A stretch of 42,576 bases of DNA from Caldithrix sp. (lineage in GTDB: Bacteria; Calditrichota; Calditrichia; Calditrichales; Calditrichaceae): assembly GCA_020720405.1 (NCBI GenBank), contig DYOS01000006.1, positions 14,794 to 57,369 on the forward strand, in the 5' to 3' direction. A model generated the notes under the pieces. The model searched no databases. It saw only the letters and a list, made by a program, of their open reading frames with translations, and had not been told where the DNA came from. Made by a program: the position numbers and the translations under genes. Positions within the stretch are counted from its first letter, which is position 1. The number at the start of each line of letters is the position of its first letter. Below are positions 1 to 8,032 of this stretch, one piece after another.

Positions 1-118
1 TTTTTCACTCTACTAATGGGGTCGTAGGCGGTAACCGGTTCTTAAATGGATTTAGAAAAAAAATTGTAAAAAAATTAAAACAAAGATATAAAACAATAAT
101 AATTAACAACTTAAAATT
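1..118. other. A/T-rich intergenic edge, no gene seen
   Basis: This is the window edge downstream of the kinase-like gene on the minus strand. It is strongly A/T-rich after about base 45 and I see no ORF, RNA gene or convincing terminator hairpin in it. Confidence 0.5.
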
Positions 119-1765
119 TTAGTTCGAGCGAAGAGAGCGGTAATCGGCACCCATAACCAGTACGATCCGGGCTACAGCCCGTTCATTTTCCTGAAGCTGA
201 CCAGGGTTCAGACCAAGCCTTACGGCCAGTTCCTGTGCGGTGTTTTTCAGCCCCGGCTGATACTGCATAAACGATTTTTCAACATTCCAGACAATCCGGC
301 CGTTGACCCGGTAATTTTCGGTTTCAACTTTCTCAAATCCGATTTCTCCAAGTGACCCGGCCAGTTCTGCTGCAACTCCTTTGGTTCCACTGCCATTCAA
401 AATAAGAATTAGCGGCAGGTCGGTCTCCTGCCGGATCAGATCCGACATTTCCAGTAAAAAAGGTTCCTCCGGAAAATAAATCAGACCCTGCCGGCAAAGA
501 CCGGCGGCAGCGCTATTCTGTCCAAGGCTTAAATTCTGCCTGATCTCAAGCCGCAGACGCTCCTGAATTTCCTTCAACCGGGATAAAGCCCGGCGATTGA
601 TGGAATCTGTTTTTAGAACGGACAGGTAGAATTCTGCTGCATTCCGCCCGGAGGGCAAAACAAGTGCGCCCTGATCGAAGAGACGGTCAGCCCGCTCCAG
701 CAGAGCCTGGCTGACAGGTACCGTTCCGCCTGGCAGCTCAGTCTGCTCTTTCTGATTGTAGAGCGGCAAAATTTTTATCAACCTGGGAACTCCCTGCCAG
801 AGGATAAGAAGCAAAACTAAAATCAGACTGCTCTGACCGGCCAAACGCCAGGGAATTTTATAAAACCCCTCATTAAACGGCTTCTCTTCTTCAACCGGTG
901 CATTTACAACCGGCTCATCCGGCGGCACCATAATTACTTCGGACGGGATATTTTGTAGCGGCCGGATAACCGGCAGCCGTTTCCATTGCCGCTGTACATC
1001 TTCGAAGGTTGTAAATCGGGTGGCGGCATCCTTTTCCAGGGATTGTTCAATAATCGCTCTCAGAACAGGTGAAGCGAGAAGCAGGGGAGCCGGTGGCTCG
1101 GACAGAATCTGGTGATAAATCTCTCCCCGCCGGAAAGGCGGATGGCCAGCCAGAAGACTGTAAATAACTGCACCAAAGGAATAAATATCAGAGCGGACGG
1201 TAAGGCTTCTACCGGAAATCTGCTCCGGCGACATAAAGACAATCGAGGTGCGGGCTGTCTGTTCACGGCACAGATGCCAGGCCTGGCGCAAAGCTTCAGC
1301 CACACCGAAATCCTGCAGTACAACATTTTCATCAGGCAGCAAAATCATATTTTCCGGGCGCAGGTCGCGGTGCAGCAAATTCTGATCGTGGGCTGCAATC
1401 AGCGCTTCAATCGGCAGGCGCATCCAGCGGATGACCTCCTGCTCCTCAAGCCGGCTGCCGCTCCGGCCTTCCGCCAAGGCGGCCAGACTTATCCCTTCAG
1501 GAAAATCTGTTTCCAGAAAATGGCGGTTCTGAAATTCGTGAATCCGCTGCAGGGCGATAATTCCCGGATGGCGCAGATCGGTCAGGGTGTTTAATTCATC
1601 CAGCAGAAAATCTCTGGTCTGCAGATTTCGGCTTAAAAGTGGTGGAATAGCGATCAGCCGGCGGGCCTGACCGGTCTCCGGATTAAAAGCCTTATAAACA
1701 TTGGCAAACAGTGATGACTGAATCCGGCCGCTAATGCGGAACCCGGGAATTTGCATAAAACCCAT
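119..1765 (-). CDS. Membrane-anchored Ser/Thr kinase-like protein with LytR C-terminal domain
   Basis: About 548 residues. An N-terminal Hanks-type kinase fold (roughly 1-265) has the catalytic-loop HRDLRPEN near 132, DFG near 152, an SPE (APE-like) motif near 180 and the alpha-C Glu in DELNTL. The glycine loop is degenerate, and the beta-3 position that should read VAxK reads IAIPP, so the ATP-anchoring Lys appears to be Pro. A Pro/Glu-rich linker, one membrane segment (about 311-331) and a helical TPR-like stretch follow. The last ~95 residues (ILILNGSGTKGVAAEL onward) match the LytR_C family. The kinase domain should be cytoplasmic and LytR_C extracytoplasmic. ATG 1765 is chosen; an in-frame TTG at 1783 would overlap the upstream DUF1761 gene, and neither start has a strong RBS. 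It could be a pseudokinase sensor rather than an active kinase. Confidence 0.82.
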   Translation of the reverse strand: MGFMQIPGFRISGRIQSSLFANVYKAFNPETGQARRLIAIPPLLSRNLQTRDFLLDELNTLTDLRHPGIIALQRIHEFQNRHFLETDFPEGISLAALAEGRSGSRLEEQEVIRWMRLPIEALIAAHDQNLLHRDLRPENMILLPDENVVLQDFGVAEALRQAWHLCREQTARTSIVFMSPEQISGRSLTVRSDIYSFGAVIYSLLAGHPPFRRGEIYHQILSEPPAPLLLASPVLRAIIEQSLEKDAATRFTTFEDVQRQWKRLPVIRPLQNIPSEVIMVPPDEPVVNAPVEEEKPFNEGFYKIPWRLAGQSSLILVLLLILWQGVPRLIKILPLYNQKEQTELPGGTVPVSQALLERADRLFDQGALVLPSGRNAAEFYLSVLKTDSINRRALSRLKEIQERLRLEIRQNLSLGQNSAAAGLCRQGLIYFPEEPFLLEMSDLIRQETDLPLILILNGSGTKGVAAELAGSLGEIGFEKVETENYRVNGRIVWNVEKSFMQYQPGLKNTAQELAVRLGLNPGQLQENERAVARIVLVMGADYRSLRSN

Positions 1766-1773
1766 AGTGCTTT

Positions 1774-2184
1774 TTATACCCAAACGGACTGGATAATTCC
1801 AGCAGCATGAAAACCGTAAAAATGATAGCCACCATCAATCAGAACCAGTTTTACCGGGCGTCCGGCAAAAATGCTGTTGGTGAACGAAGTGGTCATGACA
1901 AAACACAACCAGCTCCAGAAGGCGATGTGGATTCCTCCGGCCAGAGTGGTAACCTGAACATAATCGATGACCCGACCGATGGCGTAACTGATCAAAAGGG
2001 CTGAAATTACCGATGTCAAAAACGCCGGCCAGGCCTTATTTTTTTCGGTTTCCAGTTTTTCCTTGGACAAGCCGACCAGATCCATCCAAACCAGTCCGAA
2101 CATAGCCTTAGAATACCAAAGTGCACCGCCGGCAAAGTAAACCAGTGCTGAGACCAGTACCGCCGGAATATTAACATCTGTCAT
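1774..2184 (-). CDS. DUF1761 family membrane protein
   Basis: 136 residues with about four hydrophobic segments. The N-terminal pattern (VYFAGGALWYSKAMFG...W) and the later W-x-C-F...T-x-S-F-x-N segment resemble the DUF1761 family of small integral membrane proteins, whose function is unknown. A clear Shine-Dalgarno (GGAGA) lies upstream of ATG 2184. It sits 15 bp after the EamA transporter gene and just before the kinase-like gene, so the genes are probably co-transcribed. Confidence 0.8.
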   Translation of the reverse strand: MTDVNIPAVLVSALVYFAGGALWYSKAMFGLVWMDLVGLSKEKLETEKNKAWPAFLTSVISALLISYAIGRVIDYVQVTTLAGGIHIAFWSWLCFVMTTSFTNSIFAGRPVKLVLIDGGYHFYGFHAAGIIQSVWV

Positions 2185-2199
2185 CCTGATTCTCCTTTT

Positions 2200-3147
2200 T
2201 TAATCCGCCTGCGTGGTTTTCGAATCACTGCGCAGGATAATTCTGATCATTTTATCAGACATATTGCCCAGGAGCAAGCCGGACAAAACTATGGCTGTCC
2301 CAAGCAGCAACGGTATTGTGACTGCTGTTTTAAAGAAAAACAGTTCCAGAAGAGCGGCGAAACTCGGCACCAGGTAGATATAGGTTACTGCCCAGCCCGG
2401 GCCTTTCTTCTGCACACCGATATAAAATAAAGTGTAGCCAATGGCTGTCGGAAAGATCGCCATGTAGATGATGCCCGCCCAGCTCACGCCGGAAATATAC
2501 TGCCAATTCTGCAATCCCGGAAACCCCGGCACAAAGGGCAGAAGAATTATACCGGTCAACAGGTAATTATAAGCATTGAGCCAAAGGCTGTCCCAGTGCG
2601 GCCGCTTCGTCTTCCGGGCATAAAGGGTATACACAGACCATAATAGTGCCGCTGCCAGAAGATATAATTCACCTTTGAAGGAATGATTAAAACGCAGTGT
2701 GCCGCCCCGGCTGAGATTTACCCAGGCAGCCCCGCCAAAGGCAAGAACAAAACCGATGTAAAAACGGATCGGGCGCCGGTGTTTAAAGAGAAAAACCTCG
2801 GCCAGAGCTGTAAAAAATGGGTTTAAGGCGATGATCAGAGCGGCATTGGTCGGACTCGTCGAGGCCAGACCCCGGAAAAAAAGTACATGGTAGCCGATGC
2901 CGGCAGTAAGTACTACAACCAGGAGGTGACGCAGATAACCCGGATCTCTGAAGCGCGGATGAAGACGGAATTTGGTCAGTAAAAGCCAGGGCAGCATGAA
3001 AAGACCGGATAACAGGAAACGCAAGGCAACACTGGTAATTGGAGTCAGCTCGGCCAATACAAATTTTCCGGCAATAAAAGACCCGGCCCAGGTGACCGGG
3101 ATCAGTAGAAATATCCAGGGGAAAAAACGTTCGAACCGGCTCATCAC
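2200..3147 (-). CDS. EamA/DMT-family transporter
   Basis: 315 residues with about ten hydrophobic segments arranged as two EamA-type repeats. The first begins with PVTWAGSFIAGKFVL and contains AALIIALNPFFTALAEVFLF. The second contains ALLWSVYTLYARK and a C-terminal PSFAALLELFFF segment. This is the usual architecture of drug/metabolite exporters in the inner membrane; the substrate cannot be read from sequence. Start codons ATG 3147 and ATG 3144 are tandem, with an AAAGG-like RBS upstream. It lies 30 bp downstream of the ICMT-like gene and 15 bp upstream of the DUF1761 gene on the same strand. Confidence 0.88.
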   Translation of the reverse strand: MMSRFERFFPWIFLLIPVTWAGSFIAGKFVLAELTPITSVALRFLLSGLFMLPWLLLTKFRLHPRFRDPGYLRHLLVVVLTAGIGYHVLFFRGLASTSPTNAALIIALNPFFTALAEVFLFKHRRPIRFYIGFVLAFGGAAWVNLSRGGTLRFNHSFKGELYLLAAALLWSVYTLYARKTKRPHWDSLWLNAYNYLLTGIILLPFVPGFPGLQNWQYISGVSWAGIIYMAIFPTAIGYTLFYIGVQKKGPGWAVTYIYLVPSFAALLELFFFKTAVTIPLLLGTAIVLSGLLLGNMSDKMIRIILRSDSKTTQAD

Positions 3148-3177
3148 AAGGCCTTTATAAAATCAGGTCAGATCATT

Positions 3178-3855
3178 TCAGCGTCCGGGAGAAGAATACG
3201 TTAACTTTTTAAACAACCATTCTAGCGGGAAAAGCCTGTCCACCCGCCGCTGATAATCCATGTACTGTTGCCCGAAGATGCGCACCAGCCGCCTTTCTTC
3301 AAAAACAGAACCGACATAAAAATAAAGAATCAGCCAGAAAACCAGGTACAACTGAAAAAGCCGCATGACCGGATCGGACAGAAACAGGATGATTGTAAAC
3401 AGATAAATAGGATGGCGAACCAGGCTGTAAAAGCCGGTCTGATTGAGTTCGTACACCTCATCGCCGGTTTCATCTATTGAAACTCTTATGTTCAGTTTTC
3501 TGGCCATGAGCCACTTTTTGGCCAGGCCAAGTCCAAGAAATTCACCGCTATTAAAATGCCGGAAACTCCCGGCCAAAAGAATCAGCATGGTAAACTGGAC
3601 TAACCGCAGAAGGTAAAACCAAAAACCGGCGGTCTGCCAAATAATTTGCATTGGCTTTGGTACCAAGACCAACATGATGAAAAATAACAGGGTTTGTGCT
3701 ACATTGAAAATAAGCCGGTACAAGGGCGCAATTCCCGGAAATTTTGAAATAAACCATTTCTTAAGAAAGAGGGCGGAAAAAAGGCTGTGGATCATCGAAA
3801 AACTAATAAAGCCAAAACTGATCCAGGCGAACTCAGTCAACATTGTTAAATCCAA
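3178..3855 (-). CDS. Isoprenylcysteine carboxyl methyltransferase-like / NnrU-type membrane protein
   Basis: About 221-225 residues with five or so hydrophobic segments. The C-terminal half has GFYSLVRHPIY and then EERRLVRIFGQQYMDYQRRV, the paired motifs of the ICMT/PEMT-like integral-membrane methyltransferase superfamily: the RHP motif, and the E...L...FG..Y..Y signature used for SAM binding. Bacterial members act on varied or unknown substrates. TTG 3855 is preceded by an AGGT element; ATG 3843 is an alternative with a weak RBS. The start is divergent from pdxA with only about 20-32 bp between start codons. It is probably first gene of the minus-strand operon ending in the kinase-like gene. 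Confidence 0.75.
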   Translation of the reverse strand: MDLTMLTEFAWISFGFISFSMIHSLFSALFLKKWFISKFPGIAPLYRLIFNVAQTLLFFIMLVLVPKPMQIIWQTAGFWFYLLRLVQFTMLILLAGSFRHFNSGEFLGLGLAKKWLMARKLNIRVSIDETGDEVYELNQTGFYSLVRHPIYLFTIILFLSDPVMRLFQLYLVFWLILYFYVGSVFEERRLVRIFGQQYMDYQRRVDRLFPLEWLFKKLTYSSPGR

Positions 3856-3875
3856 AACTACCTGCCGGAGTGAAA

Positions 3876-4862
3876 ATGAAAATTGGCATTACCATGGGCG
3901 ATCCAAACGGTATCGGCCCGGAAATTATTCTGAAAAGTCTGAACAATCTAATAACAATACTTCCCGATCAGCAATTTATTGTCTTCGGCCAGGAATCTGT
4001 CTTTCGTTTTTACAGTACCTGCTGTGGTCTGTCCTGGCCGGATTTTACAATTCCCGGACGGCAGCAAAAAATTCCCGCAGGGCATCAACTCTGTTTAATA
4101 AACTGTGGTGAAACCACTTTTATGCCTCATCCCGGGCAGATCGAAGCCGCCGCCGGACAAGTGGCCTTTGAAGCAGTGGAACAAAGCATATCGGCCGCAC
4201 TGGCCGGGCAGATCGATGTGCTGGTTACCGCTCCGATTCAGAAAGAGGCATTCCGCCTGGCCCAGGTTCCCTACCTCGATCACACAGCCGCATTAGCCGG
4301 CCTATGCCGGTCAGACCAGGCCCAGACTTTATTTGTCACCGGAAATTTAAGAATTCTCTTCTTAACCAGGCACCTGCCATTCAGAGAAATTGCCGCCCAT
4401 ATTAATAGACAGGACATCATAGCCTTTGTTCAAACAGCGATAAAAGAATTGTCCCGGATCGGTTTGAAAGAACCATCGCTGGCTCTGGCTGCACTTAATC
4501 CGCATGGCGGTGATCATGGCCTGATGGGCGATGAGGAAGAGCAGATTTTGCGTCCTGCTGTAGATGACTTGCAGTCGAAAGGAATCCGGATCAGCGGCCC
4601 GGTTCCGGCAGATTCGGTTTTCCATCAGGCAGCAACCGGGAAGTATGATGCCGTCATTTCTTTGTATCACGATCAGGGTCACATTGCTGCCAAAACCCTG
4701 GATTTTTACGGAACCATAAGTCTGACCCTGGGTCTGCCTTTTCTGCGCACATCGGTTGATCACGGAACGGCTTTTGATATCGCCGGGAAAAATATGGCCA
4801 ACGAAAAAAGTATGGTCGGCGCTATCCGCGCTGCCATTGATTACCGTCCGGGAGGAAAATAA
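3876..4862 (+). CDS. pdxA: 4-hydroxythreonine-4-phosphate dehydrogenase
   Basis: PdxA oxidises 4-phosphohydroxy-L-threonine in DXP-dependent pyridoxal 5'-phosphate synthesis. The protein is 328 residues, typical for the family. It begins MKIGITMGDPNGIGPEI and carries the metal- and substrate-binding patterns YLDHTAALA, NPHGGDHGLMG, YHDQGHIAAK and TSVDHGTAFDIAG. ATG 3876 is chosen because GGAG sits 5 bp upstream and the protein then starts at the conserved family N-terminus; an earlier in-frame ATG at 3843 would add 11 unconserved residues. No other pdx gene is in the window. Confidence 0.95.
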   Translation: MKIGITMGDPNGIGPEIILKSLNNLITILPDQQFIVFGQESVFRFYSTCCGLSWPDFTIPGRQQKIPAGHQLCLINCGETTFMPHPGQIEAAAGQVAFEAVEQSISAALAGQIDVLVTAPIQKEAFRLAQVPYLDHTAALAGLCRSDQAQTLFVTGNLRILFLTRHLPFREIAAHINRQDIIAFVQTAIKELSRIGLKEPSLALAALNPHGGDHGLMGDEEEQILRPAVDDLQSKGIRISGPVPADSVFHQAATGKYDAVISLYHDQGHIAAKTLDFYGTISLTLGLPFLRTSVDHGTAFDIAGKNMANEKSMVGAIRAAIDYRPGGK

Positions 4863-4885
4863 AAAAGCCGGACAAAGCCGGCTTA
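4863..4885 (-). terminator. Intrinsic terminator of the ferredoxin gene
   Basis: A 7-bp stem (AAGCCGG at 4865-4871, CCGGCTT at 4878-4884) with a 6-nt loop is followed on the minus strand by a run of T (bases 4861-4866 are A on the plus strand). The T-tract is on the minus side, so it best fits termination of the ferredoxin transcript. It may also act weakly at the end of pdxA. Confidence 0.75.
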
Positions 4886-4915
4886 TCAGAACTAAAAATC
4901 TATTGCAAGGCAAGA

Positions 4916-5086
4916 TTATTTTTCGATGATGGCACCGGTCGGGCAAACTTCAACGCAATCTCCGCACGACTCACATTTATCCTGAACGATAAAAGCAATA
5001 TCATTACGCATTTCAATGGCGCCGGTCGGGCATTCGCTTTCGCAAGCCATACAGCTGATGCATTCATCTTCTTGTACTACAAACAT
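4916..5086 (-). CDS. Small 2[4Fe-4S] ferredoxin
   Basis: A 56-residue protein. It has two cluster motifs in tandem, CISCMACESECP and CESCGDCVEVCP, each CxxCxxCxxxCP, so it should bind two [4Fe-4S] clusters and act as a soluble one-electron carrier. ATG 5086 is preceded by AAGGA at good spacing, and the stop is followed by a strong minus-strand terminator. The protein is complete and of normal size for the bacterial (clostridial-type) ferredoxin family. The redox partner is not evident from neighbours. Confidence 0.95.
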   Translation of the reverse strand: MFVVQEDECISCMACESECPTGAIEMRNDIAFIVQDKCESCGDCVEVCPTGAIIEK

Positions 5087-5311
5087 AACTCGTTCCTTCT
5101 CTTTTTATTAACAATTTTCTGACACCTTTCACAAATACCATGCCATGACAGGCTTGTATAGGAAATTGTGAATTTATTCAATAAATCGGTTTTAAGGAAA
5201 AGAAATATTAGAAAAATCAGCACCAATGACAGAAAAAATTCCTATTCCTGGGAAAGTAATGGCCGGTAAGATGAGCTGAAGGGATTATGCACTGGAAAAT
5301 TATTTTGAAAG

Positions 5312-5393
5312 TACGAGGAGGGAGACTTGAACTCCCACGCCCGAAGGCACCAGATCCTAAGTCTGGCGCGTCTGCCAATTCCGCCATCCTCGC
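5312..5393 (-). tRNA. tRNA-Leu(UAG)
   Basis: On the minus strand a class II tRNA folds. The acceptor arm is GCGAGGA/TCCTCGT with discriminator A. The anticodon stem CCAGA/TCTGG carries loop CTTAGGA (anticodon TAG). A long variable arm (GCC TTCG GGC) and a T-arm GGGAG-TTCAAGT-CTCCC follow. CCA is not encoded. The anticodon reads CUN leucine codons. It starts 41 bp after the thioesterase stop codon on the same strand and may be transcribed with it. Confidence 0.95.
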
Positions 5394-5434
5394 AACAGGG
5401 CGCTAAATATAAACCCGGACTGTATTTGAAGCAA

Positions 5435-6175
5435 TTATCGATTGACCCAAAATGAACGAAGCCTGGCCAGCTCCCGTCCGTCGCTCTGCCGATGCAGAAC
5501 ATGCAGCGCCATTTTCGAACCGACTGTTTCCACCTCCTGGCTTGAGACATCAACTTTATCGCCAAAATTACTTTCGGCCCGGAAATTTATTTCAAATGCC
5601 GACAAGCGATGGCTGTTCAGCCAGCTTTCCGGCATACTTTCCAGCGCCCATTCCAGGTAATTCACCGAGTAAACGTGCTGATTGACATCAAGGTCACTAA
5701 GCCGGATATAAAAATGCCGGGTAAACTCAGCCTTCTCCGGCAGAGGCAGTTTTTCAAAAGGATCATCAATCGCCCGCTCCCGATTACTGACGTGAACCTC
5801 TTTCAGGAAATCAGGCAGTGGCACCGCTCTACGGGTATCAAAATTCATCAGCATCCACGAGGTTGTGGCCCGGCCGATTTCTTGATTCCGGTCGTTCCGG
5901 ATACGGTAATCGCGGATAGCAAAAGGATCGCTGATCAATGCCGGCCAGGTTTCAATGTTTATTTCCTGCCGCCACAGCGGATAACGATCAATTTGAACAT
6001 GAGCCCGGGAAAGAACCCAGGTTAAGCGGTGTTTGATCATTTCAAAAGCGCCAAATTTCAGCTCGGCAGCATGATTGGCCGCCACCTCAATCAGAAAATT
6101 AAACAGATGCTGGACTTTAAGATGAAAAGCCGTATCAAGTTCATACGCTCTGATTTTAAATTTCTCGGTAAACAT
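5435..6175 (-). CDS. Acyl-ACP thioesterase
   Basis: 246 residues in a double hot-dog arrangement typical of the FatA/FatB-like acyl-ACP thioesterase family, which releases free fatty acids from acyl carrier protein. The N-terminal half has the family pattern FKIRAYELDTAFHLKVQHL and RHRLTWVLSRAHVQI-like elements. The second half carries SDLDVNQHVYSVNYLEW, matching the DxNxHVxNxxYxxW catalytic region. The C-terminal stretch has FRAESNFGDKVDV. It is divergent from the Nudix gene with about 78 bp between starts and is followed by tRNA-Leu. Chain-length preference cannot be read from sequence. Confidence 0.9.
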   Translation of the reverse strand: MFTEKFKIRAYELDTAFHLKVQHLFNFLIEVAANHAAELKFGAFEMIKHRLTWVLSRAHVQIDRYPLWRQEINIETWPALISDPFAIRDYRIRNDRNQEIGRATTSWMLMNFDTRRAVPLPDFLKEVHVSNRERAIDDPFEKLPLPEKAEFTRHFYIRLSDLDVNQHVYSVNYLEWALESMPESWLNSHRLSAFEINFRAESNFGDKVDVSSQEVETVGSKMALHVLHRQSDGRELARLRSFWVNR

Positions 6176-6252
6176 ATAAGTATCCTTCCCGGCTATGCAT
6201 TGAAAAAATTACACCTTTCACCTAATTTGAGCAAGCAAAGGAAAGGACAGCC

Positions 6253-6825
6253 ATGAAGGTTGAATTGCTTAAATCCGAACATCTGTTGGATGGCTTTTTT
6301 AAAGTGGAAAAAGCCATATTAAAGCATGAAAAATATAACGGCTCGATGAGCGAAATCGTGGTTCGTTATAACCTGATCCGGGGTGAAGCTGTTGAGATAT
6401 TGATCTATCTTGAGGATACAGGTCAACTGGTTTTAGTGCGTCAGTTCCGCTACGCCGTGCACTCAAAGGGTGAAAATGGCTGGATTATTGAAGCCGTAGC
6501 CGGTGTCATGGATTCCGATTCGCCGGTAGATTGCGCCCGCCGGGAAATACTGGAAGAAACCGGGTTCAATATTGACCGGCTGCAGTATGTTAATTCAGTT
6601 TATTCGACGCCTGGAATTACCACTGAAAAGACCCATCTGTTTATTGCCACAACCCGCTCGGAAAATCGTGCCCACGATGGCGGCGGTCTGGAACATGAAC
6701 ATGAAGACATTGAAGTTGTGTTTGTCACCCCGCAGCAGGCTAAGGAAATGATTGAACGCCGGGAGATTATTGATGCTAAAACCATTGTCCTGATTCAGCA
6801 TTTTTTACTGCATACAAGAGAATAG
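6253..6825 (+). CDS. Nudix hydrolase, ADP-ribose / GDP-mannose pyrophosphatase type
   Basis: 190 residues. The order of elements, with RGEAVEILIYLEDTGQLVLVRQFRY, then IIEAVAGVMD and the Nudix helix REILEETGF, resembles NudF/NudK-type NDP-sugar pyrophosphatases that cleave ADP-ribose or GDP-mannose. The catalytic RExxEExG core is intact. The loop between AGVMD and REILEETG is one residue shorter than in typical NudF-like members, and the first Glu of the Nudix signature appears to be Asp. ATG 6253 follows AAAGGA. It is monocistronic; the following 180 bp before mreB contain no recognisable feature. Confidence 0.85.
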   Translation: MKVELLKSEHLLDGFFKVEKAILKHEKYNGSMSEIVVRYNLIRGEAVEILIYLEDTGQLVLVRQFRYAVHSKGENGWIIEAVAGVMDSDSPVDCARREILEETGFNIDRLQYVNSVYSTPGITTEKTHLFIATTRSENRAHDGGGLEHEHEDIEVVFVTPQQAKEMIERREIIDAKTIVLIQHFLLHTRE

Positions 6826-7006
6826 TAAATTATCAGTCTCCGTAAATTCTTTTATATATAGAAATTAAAGACCCGAAAATGAGGTGGCAGCAGAAACCGG
6901 CCTGATTCCATCATCCGCTGAACCGGGCTGAGCAGACTTATATTTTAACTCAATAAATTCAGTTGCCGGATAATTTCCGCGTTCACTGTACCCGGCTGAA
7001 CAGAGT

Positions 7007-8032
7007 TTAATTGTATAAAACCGAGCGGTAATAATCGAAATTGTCCAGAATTTTGCGGGTTCCTTCGGCTACGCATAACAATGCATTTTGCGGCCGGCTG
7101 ACCGGAATCTGGATGCGCTGGCGGAGATATTCATCAAATCCCGTGAGCAGCGCCCCGCCACCGGTCAGTATCACTCCACGGTCGATAATATCGCTGGCCA
7201 GTTCCGGGGGCAACTGATCGAGAGTCTGTAAAACGGCATTGACAATGGCATTCATGACATCAGCCAGGGCATCAGCAAAGGCATGGTTACTGATTTCCAC
7301 CTGGTGCGGAATACCTTCCTGGTTGTGGATACCCTTGATGATCAGCCTTCGTTCAGGCATTTGTTTATGAGCAATACCATACTGGATTTTCAGATTTTCA
7401 GCAGTTGTTTCACCGATCTTCAGTTTCAGGTCGTTGCGCACAAAATGAATGATGGCCTCGTTCATCTCATCACCGGCGATACGCAATGTATTATCCACAA
7501 CAATACCGCCATAATTAATCACGGCGATATCGGTAGTGCCTCCGCCAATATCAATAATCATCGAGGTATCTGAGGACATTACATCCAGTTCAACGCCAAT
7601 AGCCGCCGCCATTGGTTCGCTGACCAGGTAAACGGCACGGGCTCCGGCAGCCTGGGCGCTCTCAATAACAGCTCGTTTTTCAACTGAGGTAATTCCGGTT
7701 GGAACACCAATAATAGTTTTGTTTATCAGCAGAGACGGGGTGCCTGATTTCCGGATAAAACCCTTAATCATTTCCTCGCCGGCAATAAAATCGGAAATCA
7801 CACCATCCGCCAAAGGCCGGATAACCTTGATGCCGGGATGAACCTTGCCCAGCATTTCCTTGGCCGCCAGGCCGATTTCCAGCACCTGATTGCGGTCTTT
7901 GTATGCAATCACCGAGGGTTCATTGATGACAAAACCTTTTTTATGGGTATAAACAATAGTGTTTGCCGTGCCGAGGTCAATCCCGACATCAATAAAAATT
8001 TTCCGTCTTAAATCGTTGAGCCATTTCATCAT
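7007..8032 (-). CDS. mreB: MreB-family actin-like protein, orphan paralogue
   Basis: 341 residues with all MreB/actin-fold landmarks: phosphate-1 motif GIDLGTANT, phosphate-2 region IDIGGGTTDIAV, the connecting segments RAVIESAQAAGA and IAGDEMNEAI, and the adenosine motif ILTGGGALL. The N-terminal stretch before the first motif (KWLNDLRRKIF) could form a membrane-binding amphipathic helix. It is clearly diverged from the operon-linked MreB at 15.06 kb and is not accompanied by mreC or mreD. ATG 8032 and ATG 8029 are tandem; AAGGA lies upstream. It probably polymerises at the inner membrane to guide wall synthesis, perhaps with a specialised role. Confidence 0.93.
   Translation of the reverse strand: MMKWLNDLRRKIFIDVGIDLGTANTIVYTHKKGFVINEPSVIAYKDRNQVLEIGLAAKEMLGKVHPGIKVIRPLADGVISDFIAGEEMIKGFIRKSGTPSLLINKTIIGVPTGITSVEKRAVIESAQAAGARAVYLVSEPMAAAIGVELDVMSSDTSMIIDIGGGTTDIAVINYGGIVVDNTLRIAGDEMNEAIIHFVRNDLKLKIGETTAENLKIQYGIAHKQMPERRLIIKGIHNQEGIPHQVEISNHAFADALADVMNAIVNAVLQTLDQLPPELASDIIDRGVILTGGGALLTGFDEYLRQRIQIPVSRPQNALLCVAEGTRKILDNFDYYRSVLYN

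Noticed and set aside
4863-4885. Hairpin as the terminator of pdxA
   Set aside because: The T-tract follows the hairpin only on the minus strand, so it fits the ferredoxin gene better.
5242-5565. 107-codon minus-strand ORF
   Set aside because: It reads straight through tRNA-Leu(UAG) and the end of the thioesterase gene in another frame.
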